Both the position numbers and the translations under genes were made by a program. From Trichobilharzia regenti (taxonomy: Eukaryota > Platyhelminthes > Trematoda > Strigeidida > Schistosomatidae), in assembly GCA_944472135.2 (NCBI GenBank), contig OX235262.1, forward strand, positions 90,618,903 through 90,682,902: a DNA stretch of 64,000 nucleotides, read 5' to 3'. Below the pieces are notes generated by a model. The model was not told where the DNA came from. It worked only from the letters and a program-made list of their open reading frames with translations, and made no database searches. Within the stretch, counting starts at the first letter, position 1; each line of letters begins with the position of its first letter. Of the stretch, positions 11,336-23,921 are shown piece by piece.

Positions 11336-13990
11336 TTATATATATATATTTCTTCCTGTGTATGCAGGAACATACCAATTGTACAGGCATGGATAATTTA
11401 TTATATAAATTACACAATATTTGATGTATAATGGATTTACAGTTTGGTTGTTCTTTCTGACATCAAAGTCAGTCGGAACAGTCTGCTATAAAGTTTGTTT
11501 GTGTAGCACATAAAGAGATATAGAGATATTGTCTTCGCATTAACAAAAAACCCAGACATCAGATGAATGTAATACAAATATCTGGGAAAAATAAAGCTTG
11601 AAGTCAATTCTCTTATATAACTTTGTTGTGAACAGCACCCTTGGCTTAAAGATTATTGATGTATTATGTTGAGATCAGTGATATATTTATTCCATTTTTT
11701 CAGTAGTCTTATCGTAGTTTTATAACAGGAAAGAAATTTGATCGTGGATACGAAAACTAGATAAGGTCATGTTGGGTTGTTTTACTGCATCAAGTGGTGC
11801 CGAGGTCGATTCCAGAATTCTCCATTTGCTCCATTTGTGTCTGCATGGCGGACTGTATTCGTAAGTTGAGTAAAATGTTGAAAACTGTTTGAAAACCAGT
11901 TGCTTCTTCATTTCAGATCATGAATACTCATTTACAGCATGTTCGCCAGCGTCTTCAAATGGTAGAATTGGATCGTTCATGGAATTTGAGTGGTTATGAG
12001 ATAGACGGTTTGGAATTAATCCTCATTTCAGTTTAGATGCAGGGTTGTTCGACCTCGACCAGAAGATGAATAGGAGCAGCAGAATACCAGAAAGAAAAAG
12101 TATGTGAACATGAAAAGGACATTTAATATTTCATGCATATATAAATGTTTATGTCAGTTGTATATTATACTTTAGTAAATATTTTATATATTGTAGTTGT
12201 GTTTTCACGTATTTATGCGAAGTCTTATTTAGTGTCATAATGTGTATTAATGAGTCTGAGCGTTTTAGTGTTCTAATGACTGATGCGTTTTAGAAATAAG
12301 TGATGGGTTCTGGTAGGGATAGTCATTGAGGTAAAAGCTTATATAGCAAGCGTTTGAAGGTTACGGTAGAGTGACAGGTCCTATTTCTAAGGGTAAACTA
12401 ATCCTGTATGTTCCGTACTAAGTCTTTATGCATCCATGCTGCTAGTTTATTTATAGTTTTTAGATTGCTAAGGGTGTTGAAGTGCGTCTTTTAGGTGCTG
12501 TAGTAGATTAGTAGTTGATTCGTTCTAGGAGTAAATAGTTTATTAATATAATCAGTAGAGTGAAACAGTCTGTATAGAGAGCGTTTGAAGCTTGTAACCG
12601 AAGAGCAAGTTCTGACATCTAGGGGTAGGCTATTCCATATTTTAGAATACATGACTGTGAAGAAGTTTTCACGGAGTGTTGACCTAAAAGAATGAGTTGT
12701 CACTGTGCAAGTTTGGTTACGCAGATCGTAAGAACCTTCCTGTGCGAATTGTATGTCCCTGTTACCTGAAAATGATATTTTGTGAAGGACCTTAAAGAAG
12801 AATATTAGGTTTATAATAAGTCGCCTTGTCCAAAGTGGGTCGAGTTTTAGGATCATGCACCGTGAGATGTAGTCTTTCTTACAATCGTAGCCAACTAGTT
12901 TTGAGGTAAAATATCGTTGGATACTTTCCATCCTTAGCTTGTCACGTGTGCGAGTGCTGCTTATAATAAATGGACAGTATTCTAGTAGTGGTCTGACACA
13001 TGTTTTGTACAGAATTAGCTTGGCTTCATTGTCGTGAAAGTTCCTGAGTATGCATCCTAAGAGCATCCTCGATTTTCTAGTCTGTGATGCTACTTGCTCT
13101 GAGAATGTCAAGTCACTAGAGTACCTCAGGCCTAGGTCAACGACACTTCGGAGTCTGGTTAGGTTAGCAGATTGGAGCGTTAATTTCAGGTCAATTGAGG
13201 GTGCACCGAAGCAGATCCAGCCACATTTGTTCAGATTAAATTGGAGATTCCATAAGGACGACCAAGCAGTCATTTTATCTAATTCCTTCTGTACTACATT
13301 CTCGAAGTTCCCTAAGTCATCACGTTGGAATGTATAAGCTACTTTTAGGTCATCTGCAAAGATGAATGGTTTCCCGTGCGTGAAGCAAGCGCATATGTCA
13401 TTGATGTATAGTGTAAATAGGAGGGGTCCAATGACACTACCTTGTACTACACCAGAAGTGATAGGGCTAGGTTTGGAGGTTGCAGACCCGAGTTTAACTA
13501 TTTGGGACCTATTGTTAAGGAATGATTTAAGCCATCCTAATAATGGGTCACGTATTCCTAAGGAGTTCAGTTTATTTGTTAGCAGTAAATGGTCAACACG
13601 GTCAAATGCCTTAGAAATGTCAAAGTAGATGACAAGTACTAGTTGCCGTCTGTCACGACTGCTGGTTACAAAATTGAAGAAGTCTAGGTGACATGTTAAA
13701 CATGATCTGGATTTCAGGAATCCATGTTGGTTCGGACTTATGATGTTGCAGCTAAGCATATGTTTGATTAAGTTATCTTTGACTAGTCTCTCCATGATTC
13801 TAGATGCTATAGGTGTGATATTGATTGGCCGGTAGTTACTGACTTCAGTTTTCGAGCCAGATTTGTGTTTAGGCATAATGAATGTTGTCTTCCATATGTC
13901 AGGGTAAGTTTGAGTTTCTAGGGACATTGTGAATATTTTAAGCAGCAGTAGAGTAATGTCAGGGCCACCATATTTATAGAAGTAAGATAG
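11336..13990 (-). mobile_element. 5'-truncated family A element, left-arm copy
   Basis: CR1-like element in reverse orientation. The 3' end is at 11336 (TATATATATA tail, then the TTCCTG-type stem-loop region) and homology to the complete copy starts at the ATCTTACTTCTATAA equivalent near 13990. Endonuclease, ORF1 and the 5' part of ORF2 are missing. It is the inverted counterpart of about 25075-27729. Confidence 0.85.
12491..13927 (-). pseudogene. Family A reverse transcriptase, 5'-truncated (left arm)
   Basis: A 478-residue open frame containing most of the RT: NYRPINITP, YFDISKAFD, SGVVQGSVIGPLLF and FADD, then the C-terminal domain to the natural stop. The first methionine is internal to ORF2. 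It differs from the complete element's ORF2 (32305-35601) at only a handful of residues. The opposite-arm copy differs at about fifteen. It is dead on arrival because it lacks the promoter, ORF1 and endonuclease. Confidence 0.85.
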
Positions 13991-14544
13991 CTACCGCAGA
14001 TATATATCTTGGTACCAGACACGTTCGTACCTCATATTCCATCTCCTCAGCTTTCTTAATGAGTGCTTCCCATAGGTCTCCACGTACATCTTTATGAACA
14101 TATTATATATGTATGCATGCGTCCTAATGAACAGATTACCATATAAGAAGTTAAAACCTTTAAGAGAAAAAAGAATAGGTTTCGTGAATAGTGGAGCAAG
14201 ATTCAGCAGAACACTATAGTTAGGATTCAATGTAGGTAGTAAGAACTGAAGGTAAGGTCGGTTGGCAGGACTTAGTGTACTAAATTATCATGACAGTCTT
14301 ATATACAGTAAACATCTGACATTGCAAAGTAACGTGTCTAAATATATTATAAAAGATATTAACACAGAACCAACAAAATTTTAGCATTTGGTTAACAATA
14401 CTGCAGTGTGTGTATACTGAAGAATGGTAGTTAGTGTAACAGGGAGCCGTAAAGTAAATCGATCTATATATGATAAGAGTATAATCGATATTATAATTCG
14501 TATTACTGAAGAATACACTGGGCTCAATAATTGAGTGTTATAAG
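13991..14544. other. Unassigned sequence between two CR1-like insertions
   Basis: No recognisable gene or element end. The same sequence is found inverted at about 24522-25074. Open frames here are short and resemble nothing I recognise. Confidence 0.4.
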
Positions 14545-15735
14545 GGAAACAAGCATGGTAAAGCAAGAGAACATATGCCTGGCACTCGACTTTCAGATGA
14601 CAATGGCTACAAACTAAGACACACTAAGGGTACAGTAGCTATCGAACAGTATAAAACAGCCACCAGGCAAAAGTTTTACTTGATTAGGTATGCACAGATA
14701 TGGAATAAACTACCAATGGAAATGCATCAAGCAGGTACATTGGCCTCCTTGAAAAAAGTGCTTAACGACAAACTACAAGACTTTGAAAACGATGGTAGTC
14801 CTAGTTCCTATCCGAGAGCCTCCGAAATTATAGGTCCATTTAATGTATAAGCTTAAATACTACGACTGTTGTTTTTGCCTATATTTATGATTTTAGATAA
14901 AACATTAACGATTCAGATAATTGCCCTCAAATAGACAAAAGAATTTCGCTTGTAAAACTTCTGCCCAACATAATAAGTGGAATAAAATGGACATAAACCG
15001 ACAACATGACAAAGATATAACTCACCACAACATTACATGGACAGATGTACGCTCGTCGGGCATCATATATGCCTCACCAACTACAACCCAACTTTCCTAA
15101 GATAATGTGATGAACTTATATGCGTAATGTTGCTGAGCAGTTAATATCCACAACTCCTGTCGGAACAACTAAAATTCAAAAACCTTCCTCACGAGAAGTA
15201 AATACCCACAAGCAGTAGAAATCCATTAATCAATGCGTCTAAAGCTTATGTATTTTACTCCCAACAATGACATTGCAGATCAAATGAGGTAAACAAATCA
15301 CTGACTTCAAAATAACACATCAATGAACTATAAATCAAGGATTCTGCACACAACAAAGTAATGTACGAAAATTGACTTCAAGCTTTATTTTTTTTCCCAG
15401 GCACTTATAACCCATCCACCAAAGACCTGGTTTTTTTGTTAATGCGAAGACAATACTTCTGTATTTCCTGATGTGTTGCACTCACTGACAATCTAGCAGA
15501 TTTTTCCAACTGTGCACAGAAATGATTGTACATAAGAGAAAAAGATGTTTTATACTATTGAGATTAACATTTATCAAGTGTATATATAATCTCCAGCGTA
15601 CATGTAAAACATATTTTGCTATCGATTGTAAATTGCGACTGAATAATATGGTTCTATTTCTGTAACAATTTGATGATGCCTGTAAACTGGCGTCCCTCAT
15701 GTACTGTACCATGAGAATAGATTTGTTTATTTATT
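14545..15735 (+). mobile_element. 5'-truncated CR1-like element, family C (left arm)
   Basis: A coding remnant (14575-14850) encodes the C-terminal end of a CR1-like ORF2 (YKLRHTKGT, then WNKLPMEM), followed by a long 3' UTR. The UTR has the conserved hairpin module (CCAGG 15397-15401 with CCTGG 15426-15430) and the terminal stem-loop CTCATG/CATGAG (15696-15715). It ends in (TTTA)n at 15735, where Gypsy sequence begins. The exact 5' limit is uncertain. This tail is the C half of the tandem units at 19250-23921. Confidence 0.75.
14575..14850 (+). pseudogene. C-terminal fragment of family C RT protein
   Basis: 91 residues corresponding to the extreme C-terminus of CR1-like ORF2 proteins in this window: conserved WNKLP near residue 45, leucine-rich end and native stop. 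No catalytic domain is present. The inverted, identical protein is at 24216-24491 on the minus strand. Confidence 0.75.
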
Positions 15736-16498
15736 TATCTCAGGTGTCAGTTGACAGTCGGTTGAAGAAAGCTCGTAGGATGTTCTTGGTTGTCCAATAA
15801 GTGTGTTCCGCGAAACCGTTTCCTTCTGGGTGATACGCAGCCATGCGTGTCCTCCGAATACCAAATACGTTGCAGATGTGATAAACATGTTGTCTCTGAA
15901 AAGCAGGAACCTTATTAGAATGGAATAATTATGGGGAACCAAAGTGGGTAAACCCGTTGTCAATGTATGCCCTGGCCACGCTGTTTGCAGCTTGTTTTTA
16001 AAAAGGTACCACCTCACACCAATTTGTAAAATAACCAGTCATCACTAAGATACATCGGTTAACTCTTTTTGAGGTTGGAAGTGGCCTTATTATATCAGTA
16101 CCGACTCGCCGATTTGGTGCTTGGGTTAGCATAAGTACAAATGAAGGTTTCCGCGTTTGTGTGGGCTGCTTGCTGCGACTACAAGGGGTCACGTTTTCAG
16201 CAGGAATCGGCCACATCCCAGTGAAGCAACAGCAATCGCAAACGCTGACAGATAGCATGTTCAGTTTTGTGTCGACCAGAGTGTTCAGGTTTGCGGCGCA
16301 CTTGACTGAAAACCTTCTGCACTTTACGTTTGGAGCTAGGAGTCGTGGGTTTGAATTCGGTTCCACTATGTATAGGACACCATCCATTATTCTAAACAGG
16401 CACAATTTACCACAGATACACCTAGTAGCTGTTGGCGGATCGTGTAATTCCTTATATGTCAAATCATTGTTGCCGTGCTGTTGTCATAAGTAGACAGG
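15736..16498 (-). pseudogene. Ty3/Gypsy integrase fragment (left arm)
   Basis: On the minus strand the product resembles a Gypsy integrase. It has a degenerate zinc-binding N-terminal region, then VGTDIIRPLPTSKRVNRC and YFTNWCEVVPF (first catalytic Asp present). A frame change follows, then a region matching the core with HPEGNGFAEH (catalytic Glu present). The second catalytic Asp position reads HSN, and there is an internal stop, so the enzyme is dead. The fragment is contiguous with the RNase H region at 16499-17110. The same fragment is repeated three times at 19844-23326. Confidence 0.8.
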
Positions 16499-17110
16499 TT
16501 TTATATCTGCTTCCGCCGCTTGCAGGGTCCAGTCAATGTCAGCTGCTGTACTGAGTAATGTTCTCGCTTTATTTTCGAAATTGGAGGGGCGTGAGAAGGC
16601 ATCGGCCTTAGCATGTTGTTTTCCGGGACGGTATTGAAGAGCGAAATTAGACGCCTGCAGAAGTTCGTGCCAGCGGGCGAGTTGGCCATCTGCATCAAGG
16701 AAATTCTGCAACCACTGTAACACCTTGTGACCAGTCCGGACACGAAATTCACGCTCCAATAAATGACGGCGAAAGTAAGTGAGCATTACACTAGAGCTAA
16801 CGTCTCACGGCGAATAGCAGAACACAGTGTCTCTATCTTTTTCATTGTCCGGCTAGCGTGTGCTACCACCGCACCTGTCGGTCAGGCGTCATCTGTGAAA
16901 GGACACCCCCTATCGCCTGTGCATCAGTATCCAGGATAAAGTGACCGCTGTCAGGCAATGTATCTAGGAATGCTTGAAAAGAGGAAAGTCTGACATATTT
17001 TGGGTGTATTAAATGCTACCAGACACTCCAAGCGAATTTCAACCCCTATTCTGTTAGCCGGTGAAAGAGGGTTGCCATACTGGCAAAATTTTGAGCGAAA
17101 GAAGCGAGCC
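16499..17110 (-). pseudogene. Ty3/Gypsy RT-RNase H remnant
   Basis: The minus-strand frame 16786-16484 reads LTYFRRHLLEREFRVRTGHK, then LARWHELLQASNF and PGKQHAKADAFSRP. This is the typical RNase H end of a Gypsy polyprotein. The usual TDH triplet reads TGH, so an acidic residue is lost. Upstream to about 17110 there are decayed matches to the RT thumb (FASMATLFHRL) with several stops. It continues directly into the integrase fragment and is present only on the left side of P1. Confidence 0.75.
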
Positions 17111-18012
17111 CCATGAAACTGCCCACGCATGCCTTCGATTTAGGGCTGAATAGATGTACATTAATAGGTGGGTCATCCGAAGGTTTTTTGTTGTGTCTAC
17201 ACGCCATGCTCTGCGACCGAACCGACTACATTAATAACATCCTTTGGGGTCACCGTTTGATTTGGAAGGGGTCGTGGAGGGTGTTGCAGGCTACACTGGT
17301 GGTGGGAGTTTAAGGCAACGTTGTCGGAGCACTGTGACTGGTATTATTAGCTCAGTGGTTCCGAAGGTGTAGTTAAAAGAACTGGCAGGTGGCAATCTCG
17401 AAGCATTTGATCTCAGGAGCTTCTGGGACGGGTTTTGCTGGGTTGCGTAATAGTTGGCTTTTAACCTCCTAAGATAGAAGGCCTTGTGAGAAGCGGTTAC
17501 TAATAGCCCCAGCATGACTCCCACTGGAGAGGGCTGGAAAGGCCTAGGACGCAATCTCACGAAGTTGGTCAGCAGTCATCTCCCCCGGTTCTTGACAGCG
17601 GCTTAAGAAACAGTGCATGTACGTGGAGTAAATGGAGGGTTTCTCAGAGCATTCGCCTAATATATCCCAGTTGTCGTTTATCGTCCTGGAAGGGGAGAAC
17701 ACCCTAGCGATTTCACGACGTGAGGCAGCACCGCTCAATACCGGGATGGTTTAGTTGTACTGAGCTTGTGAGGACAGGCCTGTGAGGAGAGATTCCACAC
17801 ACAATTTCCACAAACCGTAGTTGCTTTTGATATCCAAGGGCGGCAGTCCATGCACAGGGGGTGTTTTCTGTGGTTGAACGATGTGTGCTGGCCTTCTGGG
17901 CGGGGTATACTACAGGAGGTTCATGTGAGTCCAAATTGGAGACAACCAGGGTTGATTCGATTCCGTGAAATAAACTACAGCCTGTAGGAGGATCCTGGGG
18001 TAACTTAGACAT
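17111..18012 (-). pseudogene. Probable Gypsy gag/protease remnant
   Basis: Several overlapping minus-strand frames lie directly upstream of the pol remnant. One (17738-17544) ends with a segment resembling Gypsy gag C-termini (FLSR, then MTADQLREIAS). The position fits gag and protease of the same element, but the frames are broken and similarity is weak. No LTR was found. Confidence 0.4.
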
Positions 18013-19249
18013 TCGTGATGCATTATGTATCTGAAGGAGGAATCAGAAGGAAGACAGAAACTGACCAAGGGAAAGTGTTGATTCTCAACCGATAACTAGC
18101 AGTACTAATAGCATGGGAAAGCTGTAAATTAGCCTAACGTCTATTGAAAGTAGTTAGCAGATGGCCTGATATAATTTCCTAACATTTACGTAGATAAAAG
18201 AAGTATAAAATATTTGAAGGGAGTTAGCCGGATATGGATATGTCTTTCCCCAATCAAAATATACATTTGCTCAGCATGTGAATGCAAGCGTTTCCAGAAG
18301 GAATTTTATTCCATACTCATATTCGAATACAGAAGATACTTTCGATTCGTTATTGTCATAATTTTCACTACTGGGGTTGGTTAAACATACTGGAAAGTGT
18401 GCAGGAGATTCGCTTGGCGACCATGCCGTAGGCTCATAGGAAGAGATGACTAGATCCCCATACCACCTTTAAACTGACCAGATGGTGTAAGAATTGGCTC
18501 AAGTGCTGCCTGTTCTTAACCTGACATTATTTACGAAGTTTTTGAATTGGTCATGAAAGTTTTCTGTTTTGTATGATCAGAGGAAGTGATTGCCCAAGCA
18601 TGTATACCTGGCCATTTTTTGCGAACTAACCATCAGAACTCGATAGTTTTTCCATATGGCAATACCTATGATGGTTTATATCAATAGCATAGTCACTGGC
18701 GTCAAATTACTTGACGTGACATTTCTCGGTCGAACCATTTAGGAGCCAGGAAAACAACTAGACTGAAGGGATTGAAAGGCGGATATGGTAATTTTGGCTA
18801 GTTAGATTCTAAAGCAGTACAAGATTTCTGATGCACCTGCAAAAATTGCCAAACAAGCTTGCCAACGACAGGTGTCACATCAGGAGTATGACGAATGAAG
18901 TACTTTATACAGCAGGTGACTAAAATTCAGATAAGTACAGATTTACGGATGAAGAATGACTTCGTGAGCGGAGATGAAGACAGAACTAATTGCGTGATAA
19001 AAGCAGGTAATGAGCTTGGATACCGTTTCAAATATTTAGTAATATAAAAAGGCCTCCTGGTTTTAGAGCTAATGCTGCATGTTCAATTAATGTAGTCTAA
19101 CTTGCTGATATTGGCTCAAGGCCTCGATCAGCCATGGTTATATAAAGCGATACACACTTCCATATTAAAATCTTACGAAAACTTAGGCATTCAAATGAGT
19201 ATCACCCATCATGATATAGAAAATTAGCCCACGTTGAAAAAGCTGAGGT
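18013..19249. other. Unassigned spacer of palindrome P1
   Basis: About 1.2 kb with no recognisable gene or repeat and no counterpart in either arm. It ends at ATAAATAAATAAATA, where the first unit of the tandem array begins. Confidence 0.45.
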
Positions 19250-22200
19250 GATAAATAAATAAATAAATTTATTCTCATGGTACAGTACATGAGGGACGCC
19301 AGTTTACAGGCATCATCAAATTGTTACAGAAATAGAACCATATTATTCAGTCGCAATTTACAATCGATAGCAAAATATGTTTTACATGTACGCTGGAGAT
19401 TATATATACACTTGATAAATGTTAATCCCAATAGTATAAAACATCTTTTTCTCTTATGTACAATCATTTCTGTGCACAGTTGGAAAAATCTGCTAGATTG
19501 TCAGTGAGTGCAACACATCAGGAAATACAGAAGTATTGTCTTCGCATTAACAAAAAAACCAGGTCTTTGGTGGATGGGTTATAAGTGCCTGGGAAAAAAA
19601 ATAAAGCTTGAAGTCAATTTTCGTACATTACTTTGTTGTGTGCAGAATCCTTGATTTATAGTTCATTGATGTGTTATTTTGAAATCAGTGATTTGTTTAC
19701 CTCATTTGATCTGCAATGTCATTGCTGGGAGTAAAATACATAAGCTTTAGACGCATTGATTAATGGATTTCTACTGCTTGTGGGTATTTACTTCTCGTGA
19801 GGAAGGTTTTTGAATTTTAGTTGTTCCGACAGGAGTTGTGGATATACAACCTGTCTACTTATGACAACAGCACGGCAACAATGATTTGACATATAAGGAA
19901 TTACACGATCCGCCAACAGCTACTAGGTGTATCTGTGGTAAATTGTGCCTGTTTAGAATAATGGATGGTGTCCTATACATAGTGGAACCGAATTCAAACC
20001 CACGACTCCTAGCTCCAAACGTAAAGTGCAGAAGGTTTTCAGTCAAGTGCGCCGCAAACCTGAACACTCTGGTCGACACAAAACTGAACATGCTATCTGT
20101 TAGCGTTTGCGATTGCTGTTGCTTCACTGGGATGTGGCCGATTCCTGCTGAAAACGTGACCCCTTGTAGTCGCAGCAAGCAGCCCACACAAACGCGGAAA
20201 CCTTCATTTGTACTTATGCTAACCCAAGCACCAAATCGGCGAGTCGGTACTGATATAATAAGGCCACTTCCAACCTCAAAAAGAGTTAACCGATGTATCT
20301 TAGTGATGACTGGTTATTTTACAAATTGGTGTGAGGTGGTACCTTTTTAAAAACAAGCTGCAAACAGCGTGGCCAGGGCATACATTGACAACGGGTTTAC
20401 CCACTTTGGTTCCCCATAATTATTCCATTCTAATAAGGTTCCTGCTTTTCAGAGACAACATGTTTATCACATCTGCAACGTATTTGGTATTCGGAGGACA
20501 CGCATGGCTGCGTATCACCCAGAAGGAAACGGTTTCGCGGAACACACTTATTGGACAACCAAGAACATCCTACGAGCTTTCTTCAACCGACTGTCAACTG
20601 ACACCTGAGATAAATAAATAAACAAATTTATTCTCATGGTACAGTACATGAGGGACGCCAGTTTACAGGCATCATCAAATTGTTACAGAAATAGAACCAT
20701 ATTATTCAGTCGCAATTTACAATCGATAGCAAAATATGTTTTACATGTACGCTGGAGATTATATATACACTTGATAAATGTTAATCCCAATAGTATAAAA
20801 CATCTTTTTCTCTTATGTACAATCATTTCTGTGCACAGTTGGAAAAATCTGCTAGATTGTCAGTGAGTGCAACACATCAGGAAATACAGAAGTATTGTCT
20901 TCGCATTAACAAAAAAACCAGGTCTTTGGTGGATGGGTTATAAGTGCCTGGGAAAAAAAATAAAGCTTGAAGTCAATTTTCGTACATTACTTTGTTGTGT
21001 GCAGAATCCTTGATTTATAGTTCATTGATGTGTTATTTTGAAACCAGTGATTTGTTTACCTCATTTGATCTGCAATGTCATTGTTGGGAGTAAAATACAT
21101 AAGCTTTAGACGCATTGATTAATGGATTTCTACTGCTTGTGGGTATTTACTTCTCGTGAGGAAGGTTTTTGAATTTTAGTTGTTCCGACAGGAGTTGTGG
21201 ATATACAACCTGTCTACTTATGACAACAGCACGGCAACAATGATTTGACATATAAGGAATTACACGATCCGCCAACAGCTACTAGGTGTATCTGTGGTAA
21301 ATTGTGCCTGTTTAGAATAATGGATGGTGTCCTATACATAGTGGAACCGAATTCAAACCCACGACTCCTAGCTCCAAACGTAAAGTGCAGAAGGTTTTCA
21401 GTCAAGTGCGCCGCAAACCTGAACACTCTGGTCGACACAAAACTGAACATGCTATCTGTCAGCGTTTGCGATTGCTGTTGCTTCACTGGGATGTGGCCGA
21501 TTCCTGCTGAAAACGTGACCCCTTGTAGTCACAGCAAGCAGCCCACACAAACGCGGAAACCTTCATTTGTACTTATGCTAACCCAAGCACCAAATCGGCG
21601 AGTCGGTACTGATATAATAAGGCCACTTCCAACCTCAAAAAGAGTTAACCGATGTATCTTAGTGATGACTGGTTATTTTACAAATTGGTGTGAGGTGGTA
21701 CCTTTTTAAAAACAAGCTGCAAACAGCGTGGCCAGGGCATACATTGACAACGGGTTTACCCACTTTGGTTCCCCATAATTATTCCATTCTAATAAGGTTC
21801 CTGCTTTTCAGAGACAACATGTTTATCACATCTGCAACGTATTTGGTATTCGGAGGACACGCATGGCTGCGTATCACCCAGAAGGAAACGGTTTCGCGGA
21901 ACACACTTATTGGACAACCAAGAACATCCTACGAGCTTTCTTCAACCGACTGTCAACTGACACCTGAGATAAATAAATAAACAAATCTATTCTCATGGTA
22001 CAGTACATGAGGGACGCCAGTTTACAGGCATCATCAAATTGTTACAGAAATAGAACCATATTATTCAGTCGCAATTTACAATCGATAGCAAAATATGTTT
22101 TACATGTACGCTGGAGATTATATATACACTTGATAAATGTTAATCCCAATAGTATAAAACATCTTTTTCTCTTATGTACAATCATTTCTGTGCACAGTTG

Positions 22201-23921
22201 GAAAAATCTGCTAGATTGTCAGTGAGTGCAACACATCAGGAAATACAGAAGTATTGTCTTCGCATTAACAAAAAAACCAGGTCTTTGGTGGATGGGTTAT
22301 AAGTGCCTGGGAAAAAAAATAAAGCTTGAAGTCAATTTTCGTACATTACTTTGTTGTGTGCAGAATCCTTGATTTATAGTTCATTGATGTGTTATTTTGA
22401 AATCAGTGATTTGTTTACCTCATTTGATCTGCAATGTCATTGCTGGGAGTAAAATACATAAGCTTTAGACGCATTGATTAATGGATTTCTACTGCTTGTG
22501 GGTATTTACTTCTCGTGAGGAAGGTTTTTGAATTTTAGTTGTTCCGACAGGAGTTGTGGATATACAACCTGTCTACTTATGACAACAGCACGGCAACAAT
22601 GATTTGACATATAAGGAATTACACGATCCGCCAACAGCTACTAGGTGTATCTGTGGTAAATTGTGCCTGTTTAGAATAATGGATGGTGTCCTATACATAG
22701 TGGAACCGAATTCAAACCCACGACTCCTAGCTCCAAACGTAAAGTGCAGAAGGTTTTCAGTCAAGTGCGCCGCAAACCTGAACACTCTGGTCGACACAAA
22801 ACTGAACATGCTATCTGTCAGCGTTTGCGATTGCTGTTGCTTCACTGGGATGTGGCCGATTCCTGCTGAAAACGTGACCCCTTGTAGTCACAGCAAGCAG
22901 CCCACACAAACGCGGAAACCTTCATTTGTACTTATGCTAACCCAAGCACCAAATCGGCGAGTCGGTACTGATATAATAAGGCCACTTCCAACCTCAAAAA
23001 GAGTTAACCGATGTATCTTAGTGATGACTGGTTATTTTACAAATTGGTGTGAGGTGGTACCTTTTTAAAAACAAGCTGCAAACAGCGTGGCCAGGGCATA
23101 CATTGACAACGGGTTTACCCACTTTGGTTCCCCATAATTATTCCATTCTAATAAGGTTCCTGCTTTTCAGAGACAACATGTTTATCACATCTGCAACGTA
23201 TTTGGTATTCGGAGGACACGCATGGCTGCGTATCACCCAGAAGGAAACGGTTTCGCGGAACACACTTATTGGACAACCAAGAACATCCTACGAGCTTTCT
23301 TCAACCGACTGTCAACTGACACCTGAGATAAATAAATAAACAAATCTATTCTCATGGTACAGTACATGAGGGACGCCAGTTTACAGGCATCATCAAATTG
23401 TTACAGAAATAGAACCATATTATTCAGTCGCAATTTACAATCGATAGCAAAATATGTTTTACATGTACGCTGGAGATTATATATACACTTGATAAATGTT
23501 AATCTCAATAGTATAAAACATCTTTTTCTCTTATGTACAATCATTTCTGTGCACAGTTGGAAAAATCTGCTAGATTGTCAGTGAGTGCAACACATCAGGA
23601 AATACAGAAGTATTGTCTTCGCATTAACAAAAAAACCAGGTCTTTGGTGGATGGGTTATAAGTGCCTGGGAAAAAAAATAAAGCTTGAAGTCAATTTTCG
23701 TACATTACTTTGTTGTGTGCAGAATCCTTGATTTATAGTTCATTGATGTGTTATTTTGAAATCAGTGATTTGTTTACCTCATTTGATCTGCAATGTCATT
23801 GCTGGGAGTAAAATACATAAGCTTTAGACGCATTGATTAATGGATTTCTACTGCTTGTGGGTATTTACTTCTCGTGAGGAAGGTTTTTGAATTTTAGTTG
23901 TTCCGACAGGAGTTGTGGATA
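19250..23921 (+). repeat. Tandem array of a 1359-bp Gypsy/CR1 fusion unit
   Basis: The unit consists of the last ~590 bp of CR1-like family C (reversed) plus ~765 bp of Gypsy integrase. Unit starts at about 19250, 20609, 21968 and 23327 give an exact 1359-bp period, with the fourth copy partial (C half only, ending near 23921). Copies are almost identical. Internal C-to-G joints read GGATATACAACCTGTC. The last 1.35 kb (22568-23921) is the inverted counterpart of 15145-16498, so the amplified copies lie between the palindrome arms. Confidence 0.92.
19886..23339 (+). pseudogene. Three repeated Gypsy integrase fragments in the array
   Basis: Copies at 19886-20621, 21245-21980 and 22604-23339 each encode the 154-residue integrase N-terminal fragment followed by the frame-shifted core. 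All share the lesions of the left-arm copy (missing second catalytic Asp, internal stop). Copy 1 has CSRSKQ like the left arm. Copies 2 and 3 share CSHSKQ. They are amplified as DNA, not as functional genes. Confidence 0.8.

Larger units (their letters stand above)
6026..16498. repeat. Palindrome P1, left arm
   Basis: This segment is the inverted counterpart of 22568-38972. For the inner part (about 11000-16498), paired positions sum to 39066. Further out the sum drops to about 38760 because of 305 bp missing from the right arm. Beyond the 6-kb family A insertion it rises to about 45000. Arms differ by point substitutions and several indels. The left arm lacks the family A element at 30683-36750 and has one fewer copy of a ~190-bp internal repeat. 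Confidence 0.9.

Noticed and set aside
16161..16493. Plus-strand proteins over the Gypsy integrase and minus-strand frames over the RT genes
   Set aside because: They are antisense shadows of the pol-derived frames, repeated only because the elements are repeated.
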